Positions 36,001-46,865 of a DNA stretch of 64,000 nucleotides are shown here, piece after piece. The translations under genes and the position numbers were made by a program. This DNA is from Andrena cerasifolii (Eukaryota > Arthropoda > Insecta > Hymenoptera > Andrenidae). The stretch's first letter is position 1, and each line of letters begins with the position of its first letter. The notes beneath the pieces are model-generated. The model worked only from the letters and a program-made list of their open reading frames with translations. It was not told the DNA's origin and made no database searches. The stretch lies in NCBI RefSeq assembly GCF_050908995.1, contig NC_135126.1, positions 1,302,001-1,366,000 of the forward strand, in the 5' to 3' direction.

Positions 36001-36949
36001 ATCCACGCGGCAAGCTGAATCCACCCCGCAAGGAATATCTGGATTTCCCTCCTTCCTCTCGATTTTCTTCCTTCGCCTGGGTTCTTCGTTAGCGGTTTCG
36101 AGGGTAAAGTACCGTGGAGTTAGCTAATTGGTTGAACGCCCCGGGCGGCTACTCCCGGTATCCATGAGATATCCCGAACCTTTCGGCCTCCCGCCATATT
36201 TCCTCCGCTCGAACCTTTACTCCCGTCCCGTATCTATATCTTGGCATCTGGAACGACGTAAGGAAGAAGGTGGTGTAACTATATACTTTCTTCGAGAGAT
36301 TACGAAATCGCGTTTTCAGTGTTCGAAGGGAAAAGCCCGCTGGTGGCGGCGGTATGGGTGGGCAAGGGGGGGCAGGGTAGAAAGGAAACGGTTCGAGGAC
36401 ATTCCCGTCGAGTTTATCGTGAAAGTTTTCGCCAGTTGTCCGAGGATAAGGACAAAATCCAGAGATCTCGCTCGGCGACAATGAGGACCTCTCTGGACGA
36501 TATCCTACGATCGTAATATAGTGCCGCCGCGCCGATCCAAACGACGGGGATGGCAGAAGAGATACCGTATTCACTGTTTGTTAGTCTCAGCCTTTACACC
36601 GGGTTAGATTTTACGCGGTTGTCAGGGATAAGAGATGTTCCTCGTGTGACAACTAAGTTATAGATCATTTTGATACCGTTAATCAGACACGGGGCTTTGA
36701 ACCTGCCCTTTGTCTACCACGAACTGGCCACAGCCATAGCATCACTGATTCCTAACCAACCCAAACATGAGGAAGAGAGGAGAACACGTGTTTGAGTCTT
36801 TGTGTTCTTGCGCAGTGTTTACAACTTTGTCTGGCATGAGCATTTTAGTAAATCATAACTGTGCCTTGATTATTTCAATTCAGTTGAAGTAAAATTGTAA
36901 TTATGAAAGGGTGGCTCCAGGAAAAGACTCGAATATAATGAAAAATTAT
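33036..36949. other. Gene-free stretch with CpG-rich patches
   Basis: No convincing gene. 33900-34500 and 35860-36540 are CpG-rich with opposing long frames (144/117 and 118/141 codons) but no domain. A 95-residue Asn-rich frame at 35354-35641 looks somewhat protein-like but has no recognisable family, splice or promoter support. Confidence 0.35.
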
Positions 36950-37596
36950 TAGAGGTAGTGCAGTGTATTTGGAATACCAGTTTGTTTAAGACGAATAAAA
37001 AATACAGCAGAGGATGGGAACAAATAAAACTGCATAATATCATAGGGAAACTAATAAACTTTTATATTTCAAACTCTCAGTAATAATAAAAAAGAAAAAG
37101 TAACTGAAACTTTGGCCTAAATGATAAATGACAGTAAGTATCGATTCCGTTAAGGTGCAGGTACCTAATTTGGAATACCGGTAGTACAATTTACCTTCAC
37201 TTTATAAACTTAAAAAAGCATGTAGATAATTAAATTATGATTTAATCAGGCTCAAAAACCACAATGTAGAAACAATCATAGGTAAATACCTATAAATGGA
37301 CAGCGCTGACCGAAACCGACGCGGCGCAGGCGGTCGCTAAATTTTGGAATATTCCAAATTACCTTCACCTTCGGTATTTCGAATTAGCAACGTGGCATTG
37401 AAACCTAAAATTTCATGTCACACTTTTGTGTTCTCGAAATTATCGCAAAACTGACACGGAACCATGGAAGGAACGTGCAATTGAGTAGATTAAGTGTTTA
37501 ACTGTAAAGTTACAAATTAAATAGCGTTAGTAGTTTATTAGATACTTCGGCATTCCAAATTACCAACAGTATTCCAAATATGCTGCACTTCCTCTA
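36950..37596. mobile_element. TA-flanked MITE (643 bp)
   Basis: TA at 36950-36951 and 37595-37596 bracket TIRs: left GAGGTAGTGCAGTGTATTTG and right (reversed) GAGGAAGTGCAGCATATTTG, both continuing GAATAC. The motif TTGGAATACCGG or ATTCCAAATTACC recurs internally three more times. Noncoding. Confidence 0.75.
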
Positions 37597-39048
37597 CACG
37601 TTTCAAACGTTGAATACCTTTGCGAATATTGCGCATTCACGCAACCCCTCTTACACCTGTCCTTTTATTTCCATCCAGGATTTATAAAAAGAAATGTCGC
37701 AATTACAGAATATGTGATTTACCTACCTATACATTTTTCATAAAGGAATACATTAAACCGCGCCAATTGAGTGTACAACGTTGACTTCACTGAATAATCA
37801 AAAGGATAAACGTGCAGGTTTAAGGGGCAGAGCACGAACGTGCTCCGAAGTGTTTGTGGAATTGGCTAATTGCACATAAAGGGAGCTCACAAATGAAAGA
37901 TTTGCCGGGAGGTATTCGCATAAACAGCGAGCCGCGCGACGCATTCGTATAATAGTATAATTTAGTAATTGCGTGTCGGTAGGGGATGAAATCGAAAAAC
38001 ACAATACGTAGTTCAATCTGCGATAAAACGGGAGGGAGGCGGCATAAATTTCGAAGCCACGCGAGATTGTAATAAACAATCTGTACGCTACCACGATAAA
38101 GTGCTTGTTAATACGTTTAAACGATTTCACTAATTTGTATCGAGCTCGCTGTAGCAAACTACAAAAGCGGCTTTTGTCGTGTTTTCATAAAGGGTCATTG
38201 ATAAGCTTATCGCGTAAAATAATTGCATATTAATTGCCATTCGAAAGGGTCAAGAGATATTTGTAAACCGCATATGAATATTCGCCTATCCTTTTTCATT
38301 GTAACAGCTCCATTTGCTATACGATTTTCAAGGAGATTACGATTACTCTCGCAAGTGCATCAATTATTAATTTCAAATGAATTATTCTGCTAACGGTTCT
38401 TGGGACGATTTATCTTTTCAATGCAATTGCATTTTAAGAGTTATACGTATAGGAATAAGAACATACAACAGTTTTGGTGACAGTAAAGCATAAACTAAAA
38501 TATATGAGAAACATAATGATACTTGCGTATATGCAGATAGTCTCTCCCCTTTAAATAGCAATTACAACAATCTAAATGAATGTTTTGGAGACCCAAATTA
38601 AGGGAGCTGCTTCATTTTATAATGATCTATAAACTTCTTTACTCGCACGTCATAAAAACTTGTATAAAAGTGATTTCCAGTATTTCCTGTGGGGGCGCTA
38701 GCTAACAGCCAACTTTTCACTATGTTATCGACAGTTAATAATATAGTGAATATGGTAATTTGAAATGTTTAAATAAATCGTTCTTACCCTTCCCTCTATA
38801 TGAAATAAAGGTGTAGCAATACTACTACTAATAATAATAATAGTAATAATCCATCTTTACTACATTCCCCTCCAAAAGAAAGATATGTGAAATTATTAAG
38901 TGTTGTTCGATTATTCCCACCTCAGAATATGAGTATAGTATTAATATATAAGGATAAGCGGAATATTTCAGTGAGGTGCTGGAACTGAAGGGATTTTGAA
39001 AATTTTAAATTTCCTCTCTCCTTCAACACCTAACTGAAATATATCAAG
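37597..39048. other. Gene-free stretch
   Basis: No gene recognised. The 119-codon minus frame at 37798-38157 lacks a domain. Confidence 0.35.
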
Positions 39049-39957
39049 ATCCAATTCTTACTGAAATATGCCAAAATCCAATTACCGTGCTTTGACGCCG
39101 ACTTACTTTAATTTCGCTTGGTGAAAAATTATATTGGTGTTGTGAACTTTTCTCTTTATTAAGGCATTTTTTCGGGTTGAAAATTTTAATTTTCCATATT
39201 CTTTTTAATTGAAATAAAAACACATGTTTTTGTGCCAATTACCGTGCCCGGAAAAATGCGTTGTCCCTATTCCTGTGTCCCCAATTACCGTGCCCTTTTT
39301 TTAATAGCGTTCCCGCGGTTAGGTTATGTCTTTGAACTTTTAACTGTTCACAACATTTTTTTGTTCTACGAGAGGTGTTTTTATGTAATTTAAATATGAT
39401 CTTTTGCATTACAAAAGCAAAATATGCAAATATAAATTTCTGTTCACCCGTTTTGAGAAACGAAAGTAAGGTTAGGTTTAGCAGTTACAGAGGGAGCCAG
39501 TGGGCACCGAGGGGGACGATAATATAAGGACAAGCATTAAATTCCTGTCCCTATTACCGAATTCACTTTTAAAAAATATGGAAACGTTTTAAAAGTGCTC
39601 ATTTTGCTATTTTTCATAAAATTTGAACCTTTTATGATATAATAAACACGTTACATAAGTGCGAATCATGATATTTATCAATTTATTCAGTCCTGTAAAG
39701 TACGTGTTCCGTACCGTTTCCGGTAAGGATTTAGGTAAATCCATCGAAACCTTCATATACATTTTTGAAAATTTGTTTATTATGCTTTACTTGTTTAAAA
39801 ATGCAACCTTCATCATTTCTAACATATACATTAATAGTTTAACTTAATTAAACAAAATTATTTCCTTATTTATTTATATGCGTGTTTTTGTACAGCTTCT
39901 TTAAGTATAAAGGCAGGGTAATAGGGACAGGGCACGGTAATTGGGACATCTACCTTA
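39049..39957. mobile_element. Probable TA-type element with one clear end
   Basis: The right end (reversed, AGGTAGATGTCCCAATTACC, next to TA at 39956-39957) is close to the tip of family TA-1. The words CAATTACCGTGCCC and TGTCCCTATT recur at about 39080, 39238, 39260-39296, 39546 and 39915. The left end was not found, so the start given is only where such words begin. No transposase frame. Confidence 0.4.
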
Positions 39958-40172
39958 CATCTATCCAGAAGGACCAGGTCCCCACTAACCTGGGACAGAA
40001 AAATGCATTGAGATTCCATCTATTCATTCTATTCTATACCGGCACGAACCACCTTACGTTACGAGAATTCCCACTAAATTGCGCAACATAGTGAGATTCT
40101 AGGGCATTTTCCCTAGTGGACGAGTGTGACCTTAAAGTTGGTAATTCGATTGTTGCACTACCTGGAGGCACC

Positions 40173-40216
40173 TATATAAGCTGAGAGAACTAGAAGGACG
40201 CTCTTAGTTCTGCTCA
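40173..40216 (+). promoter_or_regulatory. Core promoter of the Ly6 gene
   Basis: TATATAAG starts at 40173. Initiator-like TTAGTT (A at about 40206) and TCAGTT (A at about 40216) lie 33-43 bp downstream, giving a 45-55-nt leader with no upstream ATG. Confidence 0.55.
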
Positions 40217-40259
40217 GTTTTCGATTGCCCCACTATTCGGTGCACGTAAATAAGTGAAA

Positions 40260-40902
40260 ATGAAGAAATTAGTTGTTGTTTTCTTGTTGAGTGTACTGAT
40301 CAATCAAGGTATGAGGACAACACAATTATCATCATATAAAGGGTGTAGTTAACATAAAATCACATATTTATAACGTATATCATATTTTCAGGTGAAAGTT
40401 TATACTGTTATAGATGTAACAGCAACCACCCAGGGTGTGGCACACCTTTAAATTGGTGGTGGTATTGGGGAGAAACTTGTCCAGAACAAGATGACAAGTG
40501 TATAAAAATTATTGAAAAGAAAGGAGGTATATGTCTACTTATAAAACTTGATACTACAGTTGAGCTACAGTTGAATGGGGAACATGTTTCGTTAACTTAT
40601 TCTATGTTTCAGCTGAAACTATTATAACGAGAGAATGTCTGAGCTCCGTTCGTAGCTTTAGAACGGATATTCCAGCTGATCGATACGAAGGTTGCAGACC
40701 TGCTGCAAAAGATCTCCAATTAGGACATTATGTAAATAATACAATTCCTCAATTGGATATACATAGAGATTATTATGATGAAGTAACATGGTGCTTCTGT
40801 TACTTTGATCATAGGTGCAATAGCGGTACTACTATCACTATGTCATCATTCCTATTGTTTATAAGTACAGTATTTTCTGTCTATAAGCTTGCCTGGCACT
40901 AA
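40260..40902 (+). CDS. Ly6/uPAR-type three-finger GPI-anchored protein, 157 aa, three exons
   Basis: Exons 40260-40308, 40392-40526 and 40613-40902 join through GTATGAG/TTTCAG and GTATATG/TTTCAG introns, both phase 1. The first exon encodes a 16-17-residue signal peptide. The mature part has ten cysteines (22, 25, 32, 46, 53, 70, 89, 122, 124, 130) in the CxxC...CxC...CN pattern of insect Ly6 proteins such as the quiver/sleepless class. A C-terminal hydrophobic tail from about residue 138 is a likely GPI-attachment signal, with the omega site near Ser132/Gly133. One sequon is at Asn103. An unusual WWWYW run (38-42) lies in the first finger. Family members are cell-surface modulators in neurons and epithelia, but the particular role here is unknown. 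Exon layout, with a signal peptide in exon 1, is usual for the family. No repeat overlaps the exons. Confidence 0.88.
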
Positions 40903-42469
40903 CGTCTTTAAGCCCAATCCCTATCCGCACCAATTCTGAGAATTCACGGAGTCGGCGAGTTCATCACGTCGAGATCCTCGCCGCTTACCGCTGACATCGT
41001 TTTTTTTCATTCCCTCACTCTCGCATGTTTCACCTCAAAATCGTGGCTACATCTGCCTATAGACCCGTCGCCGGAATCGAATCGCGGGCTTATAGACAGA
41101 AAATACTGCATTGCAATACAACAGTTATTTAAAATGTTAACAAAGCGTGGTTACGACGATTTTAACCCTTTTACGTTTCGAGAACCACGCCTAGGATGAG
41201 TCTAAATCGTACAACGCAGTTCTCTGCGTGTGTGTGCGTGACGCTATCCCCTCCACCTGGCGGTCCCACCATTCACGGTCGCTGGCCGCGCGAGACCACC
41301 AATTGAAGGCGATAGCGAAACGCAAGGAAGGTCTGGATAAAGCAGACGACTCAAGTTTGCCTAGGTGGCCGCGAGCTGAATGACAACGCAAGGGGTTAAT
41401 TGGTTTAATTTGATACAGCTGAATCACATCAAATGCACTTGAGTGTTAGCATTTACATGTAAATGAAGCATAGTGAAATTTAAATTAAAGTTTTCTATTT
41501 CACTGTTTCTCTTAAAATTTGCTACACTTGTACATAATGTAAATATGTACATACTTTGAATGAAAAATAACAGTATTGCATAAAACAAACAAGATTGGGG
41601 CTAAACTAATTGCAATACAAAATTTACATATCTATATGTAAGTAGTAAATAATAGTAAAAGTATGTAAGATAAAATGAGTCAAATTGAAAGCTCTTGTTA
41701 ACTTTCAATCTGATTCATTTATCTGTGTACTGTTTATGTATATTATTCTTTCCGTCCAAAAGATCTGTTTACAAATTTTAGAATACCACTATTTTTGTAT
41801 GAAGGGTAGTATTATACACTGTATTAGAATGTTTTCATCTACCATATGTCAATTAATATATATATATGTGTAATGTACTGTTCACATTAATGTGCTTAAG
41901 CAATAAGTTAGCACAAATAATTGTCAAGCAACCTAACATATCAAACTGCCGTCCAGTGGTGAACAAACAAGAGTATTTTTTAATTTTATATCATGACTTT
42001 TGTAGCTACTTTTAATTATATTAAAGTTTTAATTGAAAAAAATTGTGTAACCTGTTCTATTTATTTACTACACCTGAAAATATTATATGTATTACTAAGT
42101 AGTGCTACAAAACAAATAACTGATCTACACTTAAAAAGTTTGTCACTAATAATTAACATGGGCATACTGGGTCGTTTATGTCCATGACTGTTTTTTTTAT
42201 TGTTTTTGACTTCCAAAAAATCTGAAAAAATTATGTGATACTTATTCAAATCTCTACTTTAACATACAATCGTTCTTTGAGTCAAATGTTTAAAGGATCA
42301 GTTAGGAAGAATAAAAATTCGGAAGGGAGTTTAAGAAAAGAGGCAATTTTAATTTGCTCGGACATGAACGACCCAATGTGCCTGCTGCGGGTTAAGGAAT
42401 TATATTAGAGAAAAAGGGTAAGTAAATACAGAGAATTATACAAAAACTGCATCTTTTATTACAAAACAT
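40903..42469. other. Intergenic stretch
   Basis: No coding gene recognised between the Ly6 gene and the hAT element. It holds the TTAA-flanked element at 41162-41399. Short frames at 41685-42249 are in AT-rich sequence and have no domain. Confidence 0.35.
41162..41399. mobile_element. TTAA-flanked MITE, piggyBac-like (230 bp)
   Basis: TTAA at 41162-41165 and 41396-41399 flank ends beginning CCCTTTTACGTT and (reversed) CCCCTTGCGTTG. The subterminal CCTAGG words are inverted relative to each other. CCC tips next to TTAA are typical of piggyBac. The TIR is short and imperfect. Confidence 0.5.
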
Positions 42470-42866
42470 TTTGTAAGTAGGGATGAACCGATCCAAGTAA
42501 ATACAAGTAAATACTCGATACTTTCGTTTTGATACCAGGTAATTTTAGTATCGATACCTACGGTTGTGATACGATCTATCATTTGGGAAAGAAATTATTT
42601 TACAGTTCACGAGTTATAACAGAAAATCGGAAAATAACTGGATTTTCAGGGTTTAATTCCACCCACTTAGAGTGAATTTGGGCAGCAAATAAAAATTGTG
42701 TTGTAATCAAGAGGAAATCCCCCATATATTCACAAAGTTTTAGAATGTTTTTAATTTTCGGGTTCGGGATCTTCCCTTGTGAGTAGATATCGATACTTTC
42801 TTTCGATACAAGTTATGATTAAAAATATCGATACCTTGATGGTATCGGTTCATCCCTATTTGTAAG
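42470..42866. mobile_element. Nonautonomous hAT element with exact 8-bp target duplication
   Basis: TTTGTAAG occurs exactly at 42470-42477 and 42859-42866. Between them the left end TAGGGATGAACCGAT and right end (reversed) TAGGGATGAACCGATACC form the TIR. GTATCGATAC words occur inside both ends. The middle (about 42603-42785) is repeat unit R1, shared with 16280-16545, so R1 is either carried by or inserted in this element. Noncoding, 381 bp. Confidence 0.85.
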
Positions 42867-43198
42867 AAAGTATTTTTAAATAGCATAAAAATAATTTATG
42901 AGAAAGTGGAATGGTATTCGCTTATACGTACAAGTAAATGAATATATGACTTTACGATATGCGTTTTCAGACTTATTATAGTTATGTTTTTATACTTATC
43001 AAAAGTATAATTTCAAAGGAACAATAACAAATTAAATTAAAATGAAACTCAACTCTTAACTTGGTAGTTAACTACCCTCTCAATTAAAATGAAATGAACA
43101 GAGATGTTTCTAGGCAGTCACACGAGTGGAACATGAAATGACAGAATACTGAAAAGCAAAGTGCGTGATATTACAATGGAACAAATAAATCCATCGTC

Positions 43199-43843
43199 TT
43201 AAGCAGCTTTCACGGTCTTTTCTTGTCCCCTGTGCTGTGTTATATTCTCCTGCACTGAATTCTCTTCCACCTGCTTCTCTACCGGCTTCGCATCACCCCT
43301 TACAGCAGGCTGTCCCGTACTTTGAATCTTAATGATTCTCTCGTTCTTCTTTTCCGAATCGAATTGTTTCCTCGGCGCAGTAATAGTCAGAACTCCATCC
43401 GACGACATGCTAGATTTAAGTTCATCAATGTCGCATTGCTCTGGTACATGGTACTTGCGTTGAAATTGTCTCGAGATCCAGCCGTGCTCATCCTGTTGCT
43501 CTTCGTGTTTGGCCTCGACGACTACATTCTTCCCTACGACTTTAACAGTCACTTCTTCCGGGGCGAACTGCTGAACGTCCAGAGTTACTTCGAACTTGTT
43601 TTTATGAGCTTGTACTATAGACGAACCATTGGATCTGCGATCCACGCTCCTTTCATAGGGTTGGTATCTTCGTAGACCACGGCGACGAGGTCTAAGCACC
43701 AAGATGTCGGTGTCGTAGGGTGCCAATGCAGAAGTTGGCAAATCTTCAGGATTCAAAGACAATCCAAATTGCTGATCAAAAAGTTGATGAGGCCTCTCCA
43801 AATCCTCCCACCAGCTGGAGAATAGCATCGGTAGCAGAGACAT
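43199..43843 (-). CDS. Small heat shock protein, l(2)efl-like paralog 1 (214 aa)
   Basis: Cytosolic ATP-independent holdase of the alpha-crystallin/HSP20 family, closest in design to insect lethal(2)essential-for-life proteins. The N-terminal block MSLLPMLFSSWWEDLERPH is shared with the four other paralogs here. Residues 51-70 are Arg-rich (RPRRRGLRRY). The alpha-crystallin domain spans about 79-158 (LDVQQFAPEEV, VVVEAKHEE, DGVLTITAPR), with the conserved dimer-interface Arg129 in FQRKY and an IKI motif near 171-173. The tail (180-214) is long, charged and Gln/Glu rich. It is a single exon. The first ATG after the predicted TATA-driven start is this one. It is divergent from paralog 2, whose start lies about 2.1 kb away. 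A heat shock element upstream supports stress induction. Confidence 0.95.
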   Translation of the reverse strand: MSLLPMLFSSWWEDLERPHQLFDQQFGLSLNPEDLPTSALAPYDTDILVLRPRRRGLRRYQPYERSVDRRSNGSSIVQAHKNKFEVTLDVQQFAPEEVTVKVVGKNVVVEAKHEEQQDEHGWISRQFQRKYHVPEQCDIDELKSSMSSDGVLTITAPRKQFDSEKKNERIIKIQSTGQPAVRGDAKPVEKQVEENSVQENITQHRGQEKTVKAA

Positions 43844-43944
43844 TGTTGCTTCTTTGTTTATTTCGTTGCTCCAAACGTTTGCTTCTTTTCCACTCGAATC
43901 TTCGGCTTTCTTCTTGGTTTGTCGAATAGGTATTCACTATCTCA

Positions 43945-43952
43945 CTTATAAG
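43945..43952 (-). promoter_or_regulatory. TATA box of sHSP paralog 1
   Basis: On the minus strand the sequence is CTTATAAG, about 105 bp before the start codon, predicting a leader of about 75 nt. No ATG intervenes. Confidence 0.6.
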
Positions 43953-44114
43953 ATTTAAACAAAACGCAAGATCTACCTACGCTCGTGAATGATATCACCG
44001 GCGATTGGTTTTGAATTTCTTTGCAATGGCTGCGATGGACGAGCGTTACGTTCTATACGTTACGCCGTGACTATATACTACATAGTGGGGGTAACAGTGG
44101 GTAACAATAATCGA

Positions 44115-44131
44115 GAATTTTCGCGAAGCTT
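44115..44131 (-). promoter_or_regulatory. Heat shock element upstream of paralog 1
   Basis: GAATTTTCGCGAAGCTT gives three perfect alternating units (GAA-nn-TTC-nn-GAA) with a partial fourth TT. It is about 165 bp upstream of the TATA box and is an expected binding site for trimeric HSF. Confidence 0.7.
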
Positions 44132-44140
44132 ACAATCATA

Positions 44141-44289
44141 TAGCGGATTCGGTATCTCGCACTGACTCTATGCTCGTGCCAGAAAATTACTTGGATTAGT
44201 TGATTCTTATAGAGCTATCTTCGTCTCTTTCAGAAACAACTTATTTTCTGACATCAGCACAGAGTCAGTGCGAGATACCGAATTCGCTA
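44141..44289. repeat. Inverted repeat with ~50-bp arms between divergent sHSP genes
   Basis: The 33-bp arms 44141-44173 and 44257-44289 match with two mismatches (core GGTATCTCGCACTGACTC and its inverse). Pairing continues inwards at lower identity through CAGAAAAT, giving about 50-bp arms and a loop of about 50 bp. There is no clear target duplication and no other copy in this window. It sits just beyond the paralog 1 heat shock element. Confidence 0.8.
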
Positions 44290-45737
44290 TCAGTTCTCCA
44301 AGAAAACTACACGCGAATATCGATACCCGAGCAAATATAATAACCATGAATATACGAAATTCGATCAAAATGTAAACTTATTTACCATTTGAAAACTGCA
44401 GGCAAAAGTTTCGAGTATCCCTGTTGCATATAACCATGTTGTAATCATCATGACCGAAAGCGCGCGAATGTACGAGAATACCTGTGAACAAGGATTCAGG
44501 CGGTTTTGAATATTCGCCGAACTCGCGAATGATACATACCTACGTGTATATGTACTAGCCAGGAAACTCAATTTAACTGGATTTTTATTTATACAGAGCT
44601 TTTAATTCACATAACAAGAAAGCGAACTTTTGAAAATATCTCGAAAATGTGTCGCATAAATATTGACTATTACACGTAATTCCAATTGCATCATCTATAC
44701 AAGTCGAATCTCCTAGCTCTAACGTATAAGTAATTGATGATTTCTTATATTTTGAGTCCGTTGTAACTTAAAATTTACAATAATTCTACGTACCACGTAC
44801 AGTTGTGACAAACGCTTCACCATTCCACTTGTTCACACTCACTGTACGAAGTGGTTCAAATTCAACGTTTCGTTAGGTCAGTAACAAAGTTAGGTCGTGA
44901 ACCAAATGAGATGAATCTCATTATGGACTAATGCTATAATATGAATTTTAAATCAGTTACATAAATATTAAATAATGAATTGTTCAAATATTATGAAATA
45001 AATTAATAAAATATTTGTGATACCTTTCAAAAGATTTTATCAAGTTATACATAGAATATACAATTATGTTAATAGAACAACACTATTGACTCTTTCAGTT
45101 TCCGCTCTGTACTCTTTCAAATATCATAATTTAAAGTTTTTTTTTAAGAATTCTTTAAAAATTAAACAAAACACGTTGCGGGTTAGAAAATTCATTGCAT
45201 CGTATTTGCTGGAACAGATTTGGAAACGATTATTACAGCATACGTGTATTTATGCAATTAATTGTTACAGGAAAATATAATATAATTTGTTATTGTTCTT
45301 TTAAGCGATTATAATCTTTTCTTGCCTGTATTGTGCAATAAAATTTCATAAAAAAAACGCAAATCTACAATTTCTTAATTACTTATTGAATTGCAGACAC
45401 GTAGGTAACACAAATACTTCAATTACGACTTGTATTGAACGTGTTAAAAATTGTGAAAGATAATATTAATATAATAACTTTCATACATCGCAAATACGAA
45501 AGAGTTATCAATAAAACGCCAGCAACTGCGTCAAAATTACGGCAACCATAAAAGTAGTAAATACAATTTGAGATTGAAATCGTTTAAATGCAAACATATT
45601 TTCACAATAAGTAACATGTGCATGTAATATACTGTTATTACTTATCTCTACATGCATTTACTTTGGCAAATCGAGACTTTTCCACGATACTATACCCATT
45701 TTGCTGTATGTAAAGTGCTGACTCAATAGTCGCGGGG
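44290..45737. other. Intergenic stretch
   Basis: AT-rich spacer between the divergent paralogs 1 and 2. No gene or repeat with clear ends. The frames at 44365-44571 and 45017-45280 have no domain. Confidence 0.4.
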
Positions 45738-45815
45738 TTCTCGAAAGCTCGAGACGTGGCTGGGTTCTGGAAAGCTCGAGAGCCGTCGCGATCTGCGCGA
45801 GCGCGTAGATATAAA
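45738..45815 (+). promoter_or_regulatory. Promoter of paralog 2: two tandem HSEs and a TATA box
   Basis: TTCTCGAAAGCTC (45738-45750) and TTCTGGAAAGCTCGAGAG (45765-45782) are near-identical HSE modules 27 bp apart, each TTC-nn-GAA-nn-nTC. TATAAA is at 45810-45815, with an initiator-like GCAGTT about 29 bp beyond (A at 45839). Another GAA-AC-GAA-GT-TTC lies in the leader (45878-45890). This is the strongest heat shock promoter in the window. Confidence 0.8.
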
Positions 45816-45967
45816 CAGCCGCGTGCAACGGAGCCGGCAGTTTCTACGTAGCAACCAAGGTGTGAGCATCGCGATTTGAAACGAAGTTTCACGACACATT
45901 TATCGAAGGCGATATCATCGTGATACATTCTTCTTGCGTATCGTTTGCAAGTTAAATAATCGCGAAA

Positions 45968-46576
45968 ATGTCTCTTGTACCGTTGCTGTTCTCCGACTGG
46001 TGGGAGGAGTTGGACCGCCCTCATCGTCTTTTGGACCAGAACTTCGGTTTGGGCCTGTGTCCGGATCAGTTGCAAGCACCCAGTCGATTGGAAGTCTATC
46101 TGCAGAATATGCAACCACGGAAAAGAGCTTACTACAGACCTTGGGTTGATATGCTTCGCTCGAACGAGGGAGGCACCTCCACCGTTCAGGCGGACAAGGA
46201 CAAGTTCCAGGTGGTGCTCGATGTCCAGCAGTTCGAGCCCAGTGAGATCGATGTTAAACTCGTCGACAAGTTTGTCATTGTCACGGCGAAACATGAAGAG
46301 AAACAAGACGAGCATGGCTGGGTTTCACGCCAATTCGTTAGAAAGTATTTGATACCCGAGCAATGCGACAGCGACCAAGTTGCGTCGAAGCTGTCGTCCG
46401 ACGGTGTTCTTACCATCACAGCACCTAGAAAGGACCAGCCAAAGGTGGAAAACGAGAGGGTAATCAAGATCGAGCACACTGGAAAACCGGTGATCCAGTC
46501 AAAGGTGACCAAACAACAGGAACAGAAGCCGGTCGTGGTGAAGGAGAAGGAGGAGAAGAAAGAAGAGACGAAGTGA
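45968..46576 (+). CDS. Small heat shock protein, l(2)efl-like paralog 2 (202 aa)
   Basis: Single-exon HSP20-family chaperone. The N-terminus MSLVPLLFSDWWEELDRPH matches its paralogs. The alpha-crystallin domain runs about 75-154 (LDVQQFEPSEI, IVTAKHEEKQDEHG, DGVLTITAPR), with the conserved Arg125 in FVRKY. RVIKIEHTGKP follows, containing the IKI element. The tail is Lys/Glu rich (EKEEKKEETK) and probably disordered. The start is the first ATG after the predicted initiator. AATAAA at 46860-46865 gives a 3' UTR of about 300 nt. It is transcribed away from paralog 1. Expected role: binding of unfolding proteins under heat or other stress. Promoter strength suggests this is a major inducible member. 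Confidence 0.95.
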   Translation: MSLVPLLFSDWWEELDRPHRLLDQNFGLGLCPDQLQAPSRLEVYLQNMQPRKRAYYRPWVDMLRSNEGGTSTVQADKDKFQVVLDVQQFEPSEIDVKLVDKFVIVTAKHEEKQDEHGWVSRQFVRKYLIPEQCDSDQVASKLSSDGVLTITAPRKDQPKVENERVIKIEHTGKPVIQSKVTKQQEQKPVVVKEKEEKKEETK

Positions 46577-46865
46577 AGAGGTTCCCAATATTCCTACCAC
46601 GTATTCTGTATTTTTCATTATTGTCCATTGCTCATCGATCTCTACGATCTTATGCCTATCGTAGCATTTCTTGTTATCAAAGTGATATATCAAAATTTAG
46701 AATAGTATACGTAAATTGTAAGTCTTAAATAGTAGATATCTTGCATTTTCTTTTTGCTTAATAATCGATTTGTTTCGATTAAATCGTAACTATACGTATG
46801 TATGCTGATTTATTTGCCAGTATGGAAGACTTATGTATGTATGCGTTTTTTATGTTATTAATAAA

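Noticed and set aside
36128..36574. 118- and 141-codon opposing frames
   Set aside because: Same situation: overlapping opposite-strand frames without recognisable family, in GC-rich DNA.
45638..46315. 225-codon minus-strand frame opposite sHSP paralog 2
   Set aside because: Shadow of the sHSP coding region. The plus strand encodes the full conserved domain.
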